Positions 11,156 to 20,809 of a stretch of DNA of 64,000 bases are shown here, in pieces. Position 1 is the stretch's first letter. Each line of letters opens with the position of its first letter. Position numbers and translations under genes: made by a program. The notes beneath the pieces are model-generated. The model searched no databases. It was not told the DNA's origin and worked only from the letters and a program-made list of their open reading frames with translations. Origin of the DNA: Allantophomopsis cytisporea (taxonomy: Eukaryota; Ascomycota; Leotiomycetes; Phacidiales; Phacidiaceae); the NCBI GenBank assembly GCA_024752435.1, contig CP103033.1, forward strand, positions 496,001 through 560,000, written 5' to 3'.

Positions 11156-11537
11156 TCATCCAGCCCTTGCCGTACTTCCCTCCCTAATCAAAGCAGCCAC
11201 AACCTCTGGGCTCAGAATCTCCCTGCGAAACCTCTCGACGCGCAACAATTCGAGCGCCTTGAGCGTCGGACCGGGGTAGCTTAGGTAGCGCAGGTACTGC
11301 GGCTCCTTCCAGTATTGCAAGTACTCAATGTAGGCGATGAAAGCTGGATCTTCAAGGATTTTCTGCGACGCGAGGTGCGAGAGGTAGTTGGGGTTGGAGA
11401 GCGATTGGACGAACTAGAGCTTAGTGTTAGCTTGGGGATACGGAGATTGGATGGATTGAGGGATCAGGCACCTCGAGTTCGAGCTCGAAGCGCGTGTAGC
11501 CGCCATACTTGGGCTCTTCGGCGCTCGAGGTCGTCAT
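11156..11537 (-). CDS. MED31: Mediator complex subunit 31, 107 aa
   Basis: MED31 (Soh1) is a conserved small subunit in the Mediator middle module that links transcription factors to RNA polymerase II. Exons are 11537-11472 (22 codons) and 11413-11156; they join at TRFELELE|FVQSLSNPNYL, the diagnostic start of the MED31 fold. The conserved core LEDPAFIAYIEYLQYWKEPQYLRYL and YPGPTLKALELL follow. The protein ends ...LSPEVVAALIREGSTARAG, a plausible family length. The short intron (58 nt) begins GTGCCTG and ends AGCTCTAG. Beyond the stop, another frame stays open for over 50 codons; see findings. Confidence 0.93.
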
Positions 11538-12078
11538 CTTGAGTGGTATTGTTGAGATAGTGATGCGATTGTGTGTGTGGTGAACGAGACATTCGGTGAG
11601 GCTGAAGCTGGCGGAATTTCGTGAAAGCGATGTTCTTGGCGCTATCACACTGATTCCTTTATCAAAGTACGATATCAAGAACGACAAGCTTTGGTATTTT
11701 CAGTTAGCAGTGTTAAGCCCCTCTCTTCTAGTTCTCACTATTTTTCGGCATTCTGTTCTTTTTCTTTCTTTTTCCTTCCGAGATCTCACTATATAGCGAG
11801 GAGGAAGAATTGTCAATTATGAGCCACTGATATTCACCCACTCTTGGACAAAGTAAGAAAGAGCCTTTGTTTGACCAACTGAGAGTGAGGGGCATTCAAA
11901 CATCGTGGTTTCGTTCAAATACTTACGGACTTCTATTATGTAAAGACTCTAGAGAAAAACATACTGCTGCTGGTAAAGATCTATAATCCCCAACTCCTGA
12001 TATCATAGTTTCAAACCCAAATACTCTTGCAATGAAAGCTATTTTCATTGACGAACCCCAAAGACAGATACCAGCACC
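11538..12078. other. MED31 upstream region
   Basis: Promoter and leader of MED31 on minus, then the 3' flank of the tautomerase-like gene. The part near 11700-11790 is T-rich. No gene seen. Confidence 0.5.
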
Positions 12079-12632
12079 TCAAGTTTCTTGTAGACCCCTC
12101 TCGTAGGCTGGTGGAGCCTCCAGGCCCAATGAAACCGACTTCTTATTCTGCCACTGGTGAACGAGGCTCTTCTCAATCGATATCGATTTCAGCTCATGGC
12201 CACCCTTGCCCGAATTAAGAGTAGTATCCCATAACTTCTGAAATTCACCACAGAAAAAATCCCAATCCATGACCGAGTTGGCCCCGACCTTCACCAGTAC
12301 GTTGTATTCATGCTTGCCCATATTCCGGCCGTCCCACAGCGTCGATGTGCGAGAGGGTGTTCCTGCAGGGAATGCTGGGGCAACGATGATAGGACCCTGG
12401 AGTGTTTAAGTAAGGATCAAGCACACAAATGAGGCAGATGACGAGAGAGGGGGGAACAACGAACATGGAACCATTTATCCTGCGATTCAACACAGCGGTA
12501 TATGTAATTGATATGCACGGAAGCCGCTTCGACGTGGAACTGCTTGACGTGGAAAGTGATGATGGCGGCCGACAGCTCGCGCTCTTTGTAGTTGGAAAGC
12601 AGGTTGTAGCCGTAGATCTGGTAGAGCGGCAT
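12079..12632 (-). CDS. tautomerase-like protein (cis-CaaD/oxalocrotonate tautomerase type), 161 aa
   Basis: Exons are 12632-12465 (56 codons) and 12396-12079; the join keeps frame for 161 residues. The start MPLYQIY places Pro2 to become the N-terminal catalytic proline, as in fungal tautomerase-superfamily proteins of the Tautomerase_3 type. After it comes a helix (SNYKERELSAAIITFHVKQF) and a strand-rich VHINYIYR segment in the expected place. The second half contains WDFFCGEFQKLWDTTLN and an end PPAYERGLQET, which I cannot match to a motif. The intron uses a GTTCGT donor, non-consensus but also seen in the enolase gene of this window. Substrate unknown; assignment rests on the N-terminal pattern and size. 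Confidence 0.55.
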
Positions 12633-13258
12633 TGTGGAACTTCGTTATGTAGATGGCTTGGTCTCTAATGGCTCCGGATGGTCTACATTCCTACTTTGGT
12701 CTCTGTTGTATATTTGCCAGCAGTTTGCTAGATGATGACGTCCGGGGGAGGCCAAGGTACGACGAGCCTTGCTTCGCCAAGCCTGTGGGGCTATTTTGTC
12801 CGCTGAAACATGGCTCGGGTGTCTCCCGTTGCACTAAAACGCCGCTGGGCGCAGGTACAAGGGTTTATTAATGAAGGGTCCTCCTTCTGTTGGTCTTGAA
12901 AATCAAGAGAACTTCGTAATTTTGACAAGGCTGCTTTATTTCAAGATGATCACTATTGGCTTCCAGAAGAAATCCTCCCTCATTGTTTTCAAATATCTGA
13001 TGACACTATCTATCAAGACCATACTTCAACAAAGCTTCAATTATAGAGATCCTTGATCATGAGATGCCCAATAAACTTCGTATTTCTAGCACAACTTACA
13101 TAAGTGACCTCAAATACAATTCGAAACTCAGACAGCGAACATATAGTCTCAAAAATTAGTATTATGCACAAAATTCACTAGTCACGCTAAATACATGGTA
13201 TCATCATTAAAAACGTGCAACTCGCCTTGTCCACCACTAAACAAGTGTCAATCCACTA
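12633..13258. other. intergenic
   Basis: Promoter of the tautomerase-like gene and 3' flank of the ferric reductase, both minus. No gene seen. Confidence 0.5.
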
Positions 13259-16054
13259 CTAAATAGCATAGTTCTCCGTATGCAAAAAAATCTCGTCCAT
13301 ATTAGGATCCCCCCAAATATCTGCCTGCATCTTCGCCACTGTGTTAGCGACATCAACTCGCATACTAGGTGGACCGCACACAAAAATGCAAGTGCGTCTC
13401 CCGAATCCCTCTTTCCAGCCCTGCCCATCCTCCGGCCTCCCCGGTGATGGCGTGGCCATCTCCTTAAGCATATAAGGGATATCAGGTCGGCCATACTCAA
13501 CAGACCAGCCTTCCTTCTTCTTGGAGCCGACAAAGGCGAAGCGCATCAGGTTCTTCTGAAGCTGAGTTGGAGTGGAAGGGAAGCCAAAATCGAAGGTGGA
13601 CGTGACTTTAGGGGTTGGAATAGAGATATGAAGGTTGGGCTGAGTATGTGCTTGCGCAGTTCCGGCATCCTGCACTGGTTCCGGCGCGGATATTTTAGGC
13701 GCTTTGGTGTGGGCTTTGGATGGGGCTGTTGGGGGCGGTGGGAAATAAGGGATGGACTCAGGCTGCGAAGAGCTGGGAGTTGAGGGGATGCTGTTGCGCG
13801 AACTGGGATTTATTTCGGAGAGAGATTGTGGTGCCCGTTTATACTGGGGATTGCCTGATGGGGGCGCGCCTGGCGGGGGTGGTGGAAAGTTTGCCGCACG
13901 AGGACTGTTTCGTGGGGAGGGTGGGGCGTATTGGAAGTGGACATCGTGGCGAGGTGTGAGGGTTGGGAAGTGAAACTCCCGCGTACTGCGTCGCTGTGCC
14001 AGGTTAGGTGAGAGGTACTGTGATCCCCCATCTGATCCTTGATCAGGCTGTTCTGGGCTAATTGCATCTTTGCCTTCCAGTCTTTTAAGTGAGTCTTCAC
14101 GAGCCAAGTCTGGTCGTGGGTGCGATACATCTCGAGAGGATGGTGGAAGTACTGTTGGCTGCAAGTGTCTTGGCCTTGGTAAAGAACTGACGTTATCTTC
14201 TGCCTCTGCTCTCAACTCCATTTCTCTTTCGTAATCTCCCTGAGCCTCGTCTTTGATCATTGCGGAGTTCCTCTTTGACGCTATCCCAGCAACAAAGCCG
14301 TCAAGCTTGTCATGGAACATGTTGCTCAACGGTCTTGGGGCTCGCTCTCCTAAGCCTCGATTGACTGACTGTCTTACTGCAGCGGTGACGTAGAATTGGC
14401 AAGTCACAGTATCTGGTGGCGCAAATTCTCGACAGATTCTCAGCTCTTCCTTGAACCAGTCCATGGCTTCCAAACGTTTCAGTGCCCATACAACCTCCAC
14501 CTTTCTCGTAACTGCCTTACCATCTCTCATGCGCTTGATCAGATTGAGCAATTGAGAGACAATAGCTGTAATACCGCTTCCCCCTGCAAAGAGAATGACT
14601 GTATCAAAGGCAGCAAGTTCCCTCTGCATTCCTCCATATGGACCATCCAAGAAGGCTCTGTATGTCTTGAAAGGACCTTTCTCTACAGCAGTCTCCAGAA
14701 CTTTCTTTGTAAAGCCTCCAAAAGGCCTGAAGACCACCGTACAGTCTCTGTATGACTCCCCATACTCGGAAGGAAAGTCTTCACTGCATAATGAGGCAAT
14801 AGTAAATGGATGGTTCTCAAACAATGAGATACCAGGCATTCGCAAATAAACGTATTGCCCAGGTCTCCATTTCATTTGTGTTGGGATTGTGATTTTGATA
14901 GCGTTCTCAGCCATCAGAGTCACTGCAGCCTCATCACCAATCAACCACGACATCCGCCATGGATTAGTCCAGTTGAGTTTGAAGAAGCGAGCACAGTATG
15001 ATAAGAACCATATAGCCACAGTAGTGTAAAGATATGCCCATGAGGTGAGATAATTATGGGTATGCCAGAAAAGAAGGCCGACATATAAGATCGCTACTGG
15101 GAGATGGAGAACAACGAAGACTTCATAGGCCAGTGATCGGAGGACTGGAAGTGATGCAACGCAAAGCCAGATCAGAGGGACCAAACACGCAATGCCGGTT
15201 CCATAGGTAATAATACCTTTCTGAGAAAAAAGTTTTTGGAATACTGCCATTCCTCCATCGTCCCAGACTGGCGTGACATAAAAGGGTATAGTATGTACCA
15301 ACGCCATGAAAAGACAAAGATAGCCTCCCCATCTGTGTAGCACATTGAGTCGATCATGTCCAATCCCAGTTATGACAGAGATGAGGTTGGCCTTCATACT
15401 TGTTGCGACAATCCAAGGAGTCATTGCGACAGCTATCATGCCGGCTCGTATAGCTAAGGGTGGGGACCCAAAGCGAATGCTCTGCCAGTATAAAGGTTGC
15501 GGAAGGAAGCAATAGAGCGTGATGAAAGCCAGTGCAATTGTCAATATCGAAACATTTGCCAAAGATGGGAAGCTAAGTCGTCTTTTCTTCCAATATTGGA
15601 CTTCCGGGATCGGACGATAGAATACCCATCTCAAAAGTGCCATTGTATCATTGATTGCTCCAATAGACGAGATGGAATGCGAGTGGTTATTCGAGCTTCG
15701 AATCTTCTCTTCTTCTCTTGGAAAGAGTTGGTCTGCTGTGCGTCCCGTGCCTAAGTCGGTCATTGGGTATTCCATATCAGGCGATTCGTATTGCATCTTG
15801 TAGCTTTTCTCGACTTCCTCCTTGAACATGGCTGTTCTAATCTTATCTGTCCATAGGTGGTAAAGACGGCCTATGGCCATCAAGACCATCAGAATGATAC
15901 AGAAGTAAGTCCACCCCAGCGCATATTTGCCGGCTTTGGTCCATGGATCTACCGTATCCGCTTCAATGAGTCCCGCTGGGCTGGTCGCTGTCAGAGGGAT
16001 GTTGATGCGCTTTGCAATGGATATCGTTCGAGAGACTAAGCTTGAGTCTGGCAT
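13259..16054 (-). CDS. ferric/cupric-chelate reductase (FRE/NOX superfamily), 931 aa
   Basis: An intronless gene for a plasma-membrane flavocytochrome that passes electrons from NADPH through FAD and two hemes to extracellular metal chelates. TM1 is at about 44-67. The heme core has His pairs H240/H254 (HRWGGYLCLFMALVH) and H317/H331 (HLPVAILYVGLLFWH), both spaced 14, as required for bis-heme binding. The FAD site HPFT is at 415-418 and GPYGG at 471-475. The NADPH-binding motifs are AGGSGIT at 490-496 and the C-terminal CGPPS at 893-897. A roughly 250-residue Pro/Ser-rich, low-complexity segment (about 560-815) splits the NAD domain, making the protein longer than typical fungal reductases (600-750). 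Could act on iron or copper; iron-responsive control is expected but I see no proven GATA-factor site. Confidence 0.93.
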   Translation of the reverse strand: MPDSSLVSRTISIAKRINIPLTATSPAGLIEADTVDPWTKAGKYALGWTYFCIILMVLMAIGRLYHLWTDKIRTAMFKEEVEKSYKMQYESPDMEYPMTDLGTGRTADQLFPREEEKIRSSNNHSHSISSIGAINDTMALLRWVFYRPIPEVQYWKKRRLSFPSLANVSILTIALAFITLYCFLPQPLYWQSIRFGSPPLAIRAGMIAVAMTPWIVATSMKANLISVITGIGHDRLNVLHRWGGYLCLFMALVHTIPFYVTPVWDDGGMAVFQKLFSQKGIITYGTGIACLVPLIWLCVASLPVLRSLAYEVFVVLHLPVAILYVGLLFWHTHNYLTSWAYLYTTVAIWFLSYCARFFKLNWTNPWRMSWLIGDEAAVTLMAENAIKITIPTQMKWRPGQYVYLRMPGISLFENHPFTIASLCSEDFPSEYGESYRDCTVVFRPFGGFTKKVLETAVEKGPFKTYRAFLDGPYGGMQRELAAFDTVILFAGGSGITAIVSQLLNLIKRMRDGKAVTRKVEVVWALKRLEAMDWFKEELRICREFAPPDTVTCQFYVTAAVRQSVNRGLGERAPRPLSNMFHDKLDGFVAGIASKRNSAMIKDEAQGDYEREMELRAEAEDNVSSLPRPRHLQPTVLPPSSRDVSHPRPDLAREDSLKRLEGKDAISPEQPDQGSDGGSQYLSPNLAQRRSTREFHFPTLTPRHDVHFQYAPPSPRNSPRAANFPPPPPGAPPSGNPQYKRAPQSLSEINPSSRNSIPSTPSSSQPESIPYFPPPPTAPSKAHTKAPKISAPEPVQDAGTAQAHTQPNLHISIPTPKVTSTFDFGFPSTPTQLQKNLMRFAFVGSKKKEGWSVEYGRPDIPYMLKEMATPSPGRPEDGQGWKEGFGRRTCIFVCGPPSMRVDVANTVAKMQADIWGDPNMDEIFLHTENYAI

Positions 16055-18341
16055 GGTGATTTGCTGTTCAAAGTGCTCTGTAGGAGCGCAGCACTTATTG
16101 TCTTGCTCTGATATTAATTCATGCGCTGGAGATTTCTAAGAACACCATAAATCAGTAAAGAACCCGTGGGAGATTTCTCTAGATATCTGATTTTACCAAT
16201 AAAGACCAATGTTTGGAGCTACACGTGGGATCCCATCGCACAGTTGAAATGTGGTTGTATGTTTAACATCCGATATGCAGGTTATTCTATGGACGACCAT
16301 GAAACGGGTTCCCCGCAACAAAACTCTATCGCGATGTAAAGTCAAAACAGTTCAAGTTGGAGAGATACCTGACTTTCTGGATATAATAGAGTGATATGAG
16401 TATTTTTTAACGAGTGTAATCGTGCCCGATGTTGAATACGCCGTGTACAGTAAGACGATGTTGATGACAACGCTCGTAAGTGAGTATGTCAATCACTTCG
16501 AGCGACGGAGTAAGCGTTCATGTGGTGCATATATGCTTCAAGACGGGCCGGTAGAGCATTTTGAAGGAGTGTACGAGTCCCCAGAAGCATGCAAGGCCAA
16601 GCCAACGGCACAATTCGTTCCTGCAGGTGAAGTCCACAGAACACACTTTCTTACCGCTACGCCTTGACATGCAAGCCAGCACCCTGATTCGACGATAAAG
16701 ACCTCAAGGTCACTCCAGCCCAATGATAATTTGCACTTTGGCAAAGCACATCCAGAAGCACACAACGATGATACATAACAGCGGAAGATGAGGGGAGAGT
16801 GAAAACATGGACTTAGACACATGAGACCCATTTTTCCTCTCTAGGGTGTCCTTGAAAAGAGCTCTGGCGGTTCAGCAAAGATTGATATTGGCTGGCGCAA
16901 CCATGGACCCGGCGGGGATGTTATGAGCAGCTCTAAGGCAGTCATTGAAATGCTAGTTTGACAATGGGTTACTGAGAGTGAGAGGCAGATGGTGATGGTG
17001 ATGGTGATGAAGATCATCGGCCATGATATGCATGCAGATCGATAGTGAACAGTGGAGAATGTAGGCAGTTCAGTGTGTTTACTAGGGTCATATCGCCAAG
17101 TATTCACAGTGTTCACTGGGGGTCAGCAACGACAATGAATGGTCTGTGGGATACTTCATTGACTGACTGACTGACTGACTTTGCACAGATAATGCAGTTG
17201 CGTCCCCGGTCCGTAACCAACAATATGCAATATGTAGCATGCATTTGAAGTCTCGCAGCAGCCAGCAGCACGCACTGGGCACCAACTGGACCACTCACTC
17301 CTCAATGAATAAATGTCCGATGGAGTGACTTCCGCTTGTGTTGGTGATAGACAGACCATGTATAAGCGCAGGCTCAAGCACAAGCACAAACACATGCATT
17401 AGAGTGCAATGCTTGCAGAGATGGAAAGTACTGCTTGGAAGGTAGTATGAGAGCGTACAGGACTGTGTATACTGGTTAGATGAGATATATCTCTCACCAT
17501 CAGCCATCGTCATCATCGCCTCTCACCAGCCTCCGAGCTCTCTGAATTCCGTGCGTATCGAATCACAACGTACAGATGAGATGAGCAGAATCACATCAAT
17601 GGATGAGGGTAAGGTAGGTAGTAAGTAGGTGGGTAGAGCATATTCATCCACCCGGCACGGCAAATCCATTGATTGACTCCTCGTTGGCTGCCCGGTGCAT
17701 GGGATATCAGGTTGTTGCACAGTAGTCGCTCTTTTCAGTTGCCCATCTCATCTGACGGACGCGTAGAGCGACAGCTGAGGAGGACCAATGTGTATTCAGG
17801 GAAGGGTCTGGGACATCGCTGGTACATGATGGGCGGCAAGCTGACGACGATGATTCGCTGTTTAATGTTCTCGCTTGCTTGATTCCCCCATGCAAGATGA
17901 CCAGTCCCCTGTCACAGTCTCGCTCCTGGTCTCCATTTCGGTCGTCCAAAGTGCCGGATCCAATGTTACCACGAGAGATGAGTGTGAGGTTCAGGTTCAG
18001 GTTGAGGTCGACGTCGATGTCGAGGTGCTAGTCTAAGGTCTCGGTCATGTGGAAAAGCAATTCTCCCTCACGGAAACCTAAATCCACTCACTTGTGATTG
18101 TGCATTTGTCGTGCTGGCTGGATGTTCATACATCACGTGGTGGGCCGCAACCCTTACATCCAATCTCTCTTGCCGCCATTATTATCACGAAGTTGGTCGA
18201 ATCAAATCAGAAAAAGTGGTCTTCGAAGTGAGTATGTACATGAGACTAAAACTTGAATCATGAATCATGAATCTAGGTATGGACAGTTTGCGTTCCCACA
18301 CGCCACAACGCCTCGCATTCGAATTCTAATCATCTCGTACA
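16055..18341. other. intergenic region with short tandem repeats
   Basis: About 2.3 kb without a gene. It holds ferric reductase promoter DNA, a (GACT)n stretch at about 17160-17180, GGTGAT repeats near 16990-17008, and a GGTTCA/GTCGAG hexamer-like array at 17990-18030. A GAATCAT triplet repeat is at about 18253-18274. GGTAAGGTAGGTAG-type motifs occur at 17608-17635. Confidence 0.55.
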
Positions 18342-20164
18342 TTATTCGTCATCATCATCCTCGCCATTCATTTGCTCCCTGACTGCAAAAGTCATGAATG
18401 AGCTCCTATCATCACCCTCCTTCAGGGTGCTCTTCCAAGCATCTTCAACACTGTCCAGCATCGCATCATCAAAAGCAAGATCTAGAGACGCAGGGGGCAT
18501 GGTATAAACGCCATCCTTCAACGTAGCTGGGCTCCGACCGACGCTCTGGACATAGAACAAACTGTACAGTTTTTCAACTGTCGCTTGCTGTTCAAATGAA
18601 GCTATGAAAGCAGACACAGCACCTCCAAGGCGTTCCTTGGCCTTCCCGGTAGCAAGAGTGTTAAGATATAAGACGCCTTGATTCAAGTCAGTAAGTGGTA
18701 ACCATAGTACTGAAGAGGATGAATGTGTTTGGGGAAGCATCATCAGACTGTCAGAGGTTGTTATCTTCAAGAGTAATCAGACAATGTAGATAAGTATTCG
18801 TAAGTTGGATCATCATATAATGCTTTTGGTGAACGACAGTAAGAAACTTTAGTGATGAATACGTACATTGACCTTGTGGACATTCGCCGGTGTCACTGGA
18901 GTGTGCCATCATATACACTGGAAGCACATGGGTTTCATCCTCTACAACCAATGTGTTTGATGGAAACACGATGACGGATACTGCAGCAGCAGGGCCACCT
19001 TCAACGTTGGTAGTAAATAAGGAAGGCAAAGGAGAGCTGATAATGCAGACCATCTTGGCTACAGACGTCGTTGCTCCTTCAGCACCCTCCTGCAGTGTAG
19101 GTGCTTGGAACAAGGAGCGAGTTTTGATATTCTCTCCAATCGATAGCTTGAATTCGACATTTCCAGTCTCGTCCGAGCCCGTCTTGTCACTGAAAGATTC
19201 GATACTAGCACCGAGGATATAGATGCCTCCACCAACAGCACCGGAACGACAGGCAACCTGAGCAATCTCTGCACCACCACCCCACTTTGGAAGCACTGCA
19301 CCAAAACCAGGACCAAAGACTCCGATAGAAGTTAGATGTCTGGCGATCCTTGGAAGGGCATAGGCAACGGTAGTATGTTGAGGAGTTTGCAGCGACATTG
19401 CAAGGGAAGCGACAACGGTCTGCAACCCAGGAGGAAGCTGAAATTGTGATAACAAGAAGTCCACCAGAGGCGTCTCAGCATGGCTTTCCCATATATCTGC
19501 CTGATTTTCGTAATCAACGACAAATTTGAGGAACTTCATGAGACCTCGCTTGGCACGAAGGTCGATAGTTTTGTCAGTAAAGACATCTTCTCGACCATTT
19601 GGGATGCGCGATAGCTTGCCCACAATCGACGTACTCTCCACCGGCCGATCATAGATCCACCAGTTGCCAACAGCCTGGAACTCTAGCTGTTTATAGACTT
19701 GAGAAGAAACGAGCTGCGAGAGCAGTTTCGAGCGAGTGTATATAATCTGCGGTGATAGGGTCAGAGTATATGCCCTTGGACGAGCGAGCCTCGGACCAGA
19801 TGCATTTTCCTCTATTTTCCAGACCTGAGCGTCTCGAAAGGCAGTAGTAGAATCTGAAAACTGTCAGCCGTGTATTCCAATACATGCATGTGGAAGAAAC
19901 ATACCTTCATTGACCTTTTTGGCCCAATCCGCAATCTCCAGCAGACTAAAAGCCGCGTCATCGCCACCATAATAATCGTTTGCATCAACATGCAGAACCT
20001 TCTTATCAGAGCGCGACAGAGCTCTTCCTCACGTCAGTCTTAGACCGACTCGCATAACGTAGGAGGAGCAAGGCAAAAGATCAAGCTCACAGTGCAAGCA
20101 AAGACTGCTGCAATCCCGTGCCGGAAATCACAACATCCCAGAGTGTATCGCTGAGAGACTCCAT
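18342..20164 (-). CDS. MRS6: Rab escort protein (Rab geranylgeranyltransferase component A), 504 aa
   Basis: Binds newly made Rab/Ypt GTPases, presents them to geranylgeranyltransferase II and delivers them to membranes; a GDI/REP-superfamily protein. Exons are 20164-20091, 20023-19905, 19853-18867 and 18676-18342; the sum is 1515 nt, 504 residues. The GDI dinucleotide-like fold is seen in LWDVVISGTGLQQSLLALAL, then KVLHVDANDYYGG, the REP/GDI signature. YTLTLSPQIIYTRSKLL and GLMKFLKFVVDYENQ are conserved. The middle FGPGFGAVLPKWGGGAEIAQ has the GDI/REP pattern. Exons 3 and 4 join at CPQGQ|CVLYLNTLA, matching fungal orthologues; the 190-nt intron there is unusually long. The acidic C-terminus ends EDDDDE. 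Confidence 0.95.
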
Positions 20165-20809
20165 CGTGTGTTCTTATACGAAAACAAGGAAAAAGAAAAT
20201 TGAGGGAGGAATGAGAGCGTAAACCCTTGAAGTGGATACCTTGAACTGCGCTTGTGAGGAAAATGGTTCGCGTATGACTAAGCAAACTCGCTTCGCGAAA
20301 AAATCCATCAACATATGATTTCGCTCGAGGAGAGTCCGTTTGGTTCTGCAACCGTCCGACCGAATTTAATATCGCTGCGCTTCCTTGGCGATATTGATAG
20401 AGAGATGACATTCAGTTGATATCTCGATGTTGGACGTGAGAAGAAACATGCGTGCTGTATCTACTGCTCTGGAATCACTGATCTGAAGGAAGCGGTTCGT
20501 AATGTACGATACAAATCTTGTGTAATCTCATATAATTTGTTGTGATGAAACCAGATCTTACATAGAGATCATTGCCCGTAGACTGAATGAAGAAGACAGA
20601 TTTGCTTTGTTCATGTTCTTGTTTATTGTCTTTCAACCACTGCATCTGGAGACATTGACTTCTGGATATTTTTACGAAGATCGGATGCGAGGCTATTGAT
20701 GCTCAACAAAGGATGAAATCTGATATCTTACATATCATCAAAGTCATGACTATGATTACAAAAAAAAAAGACCCAACTATAATGCGTACTCCATCGCTAT
20801 GCATAGTAT
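20165..20809. other. MRS6 promoter and choline-kinase 3' flank
   Basis: A 640-bp gap between two minus-strand genes. It contains an A-tract at about 20759-20770 just past the choline kinase stop. No gene seen. Confidence 0.5.
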
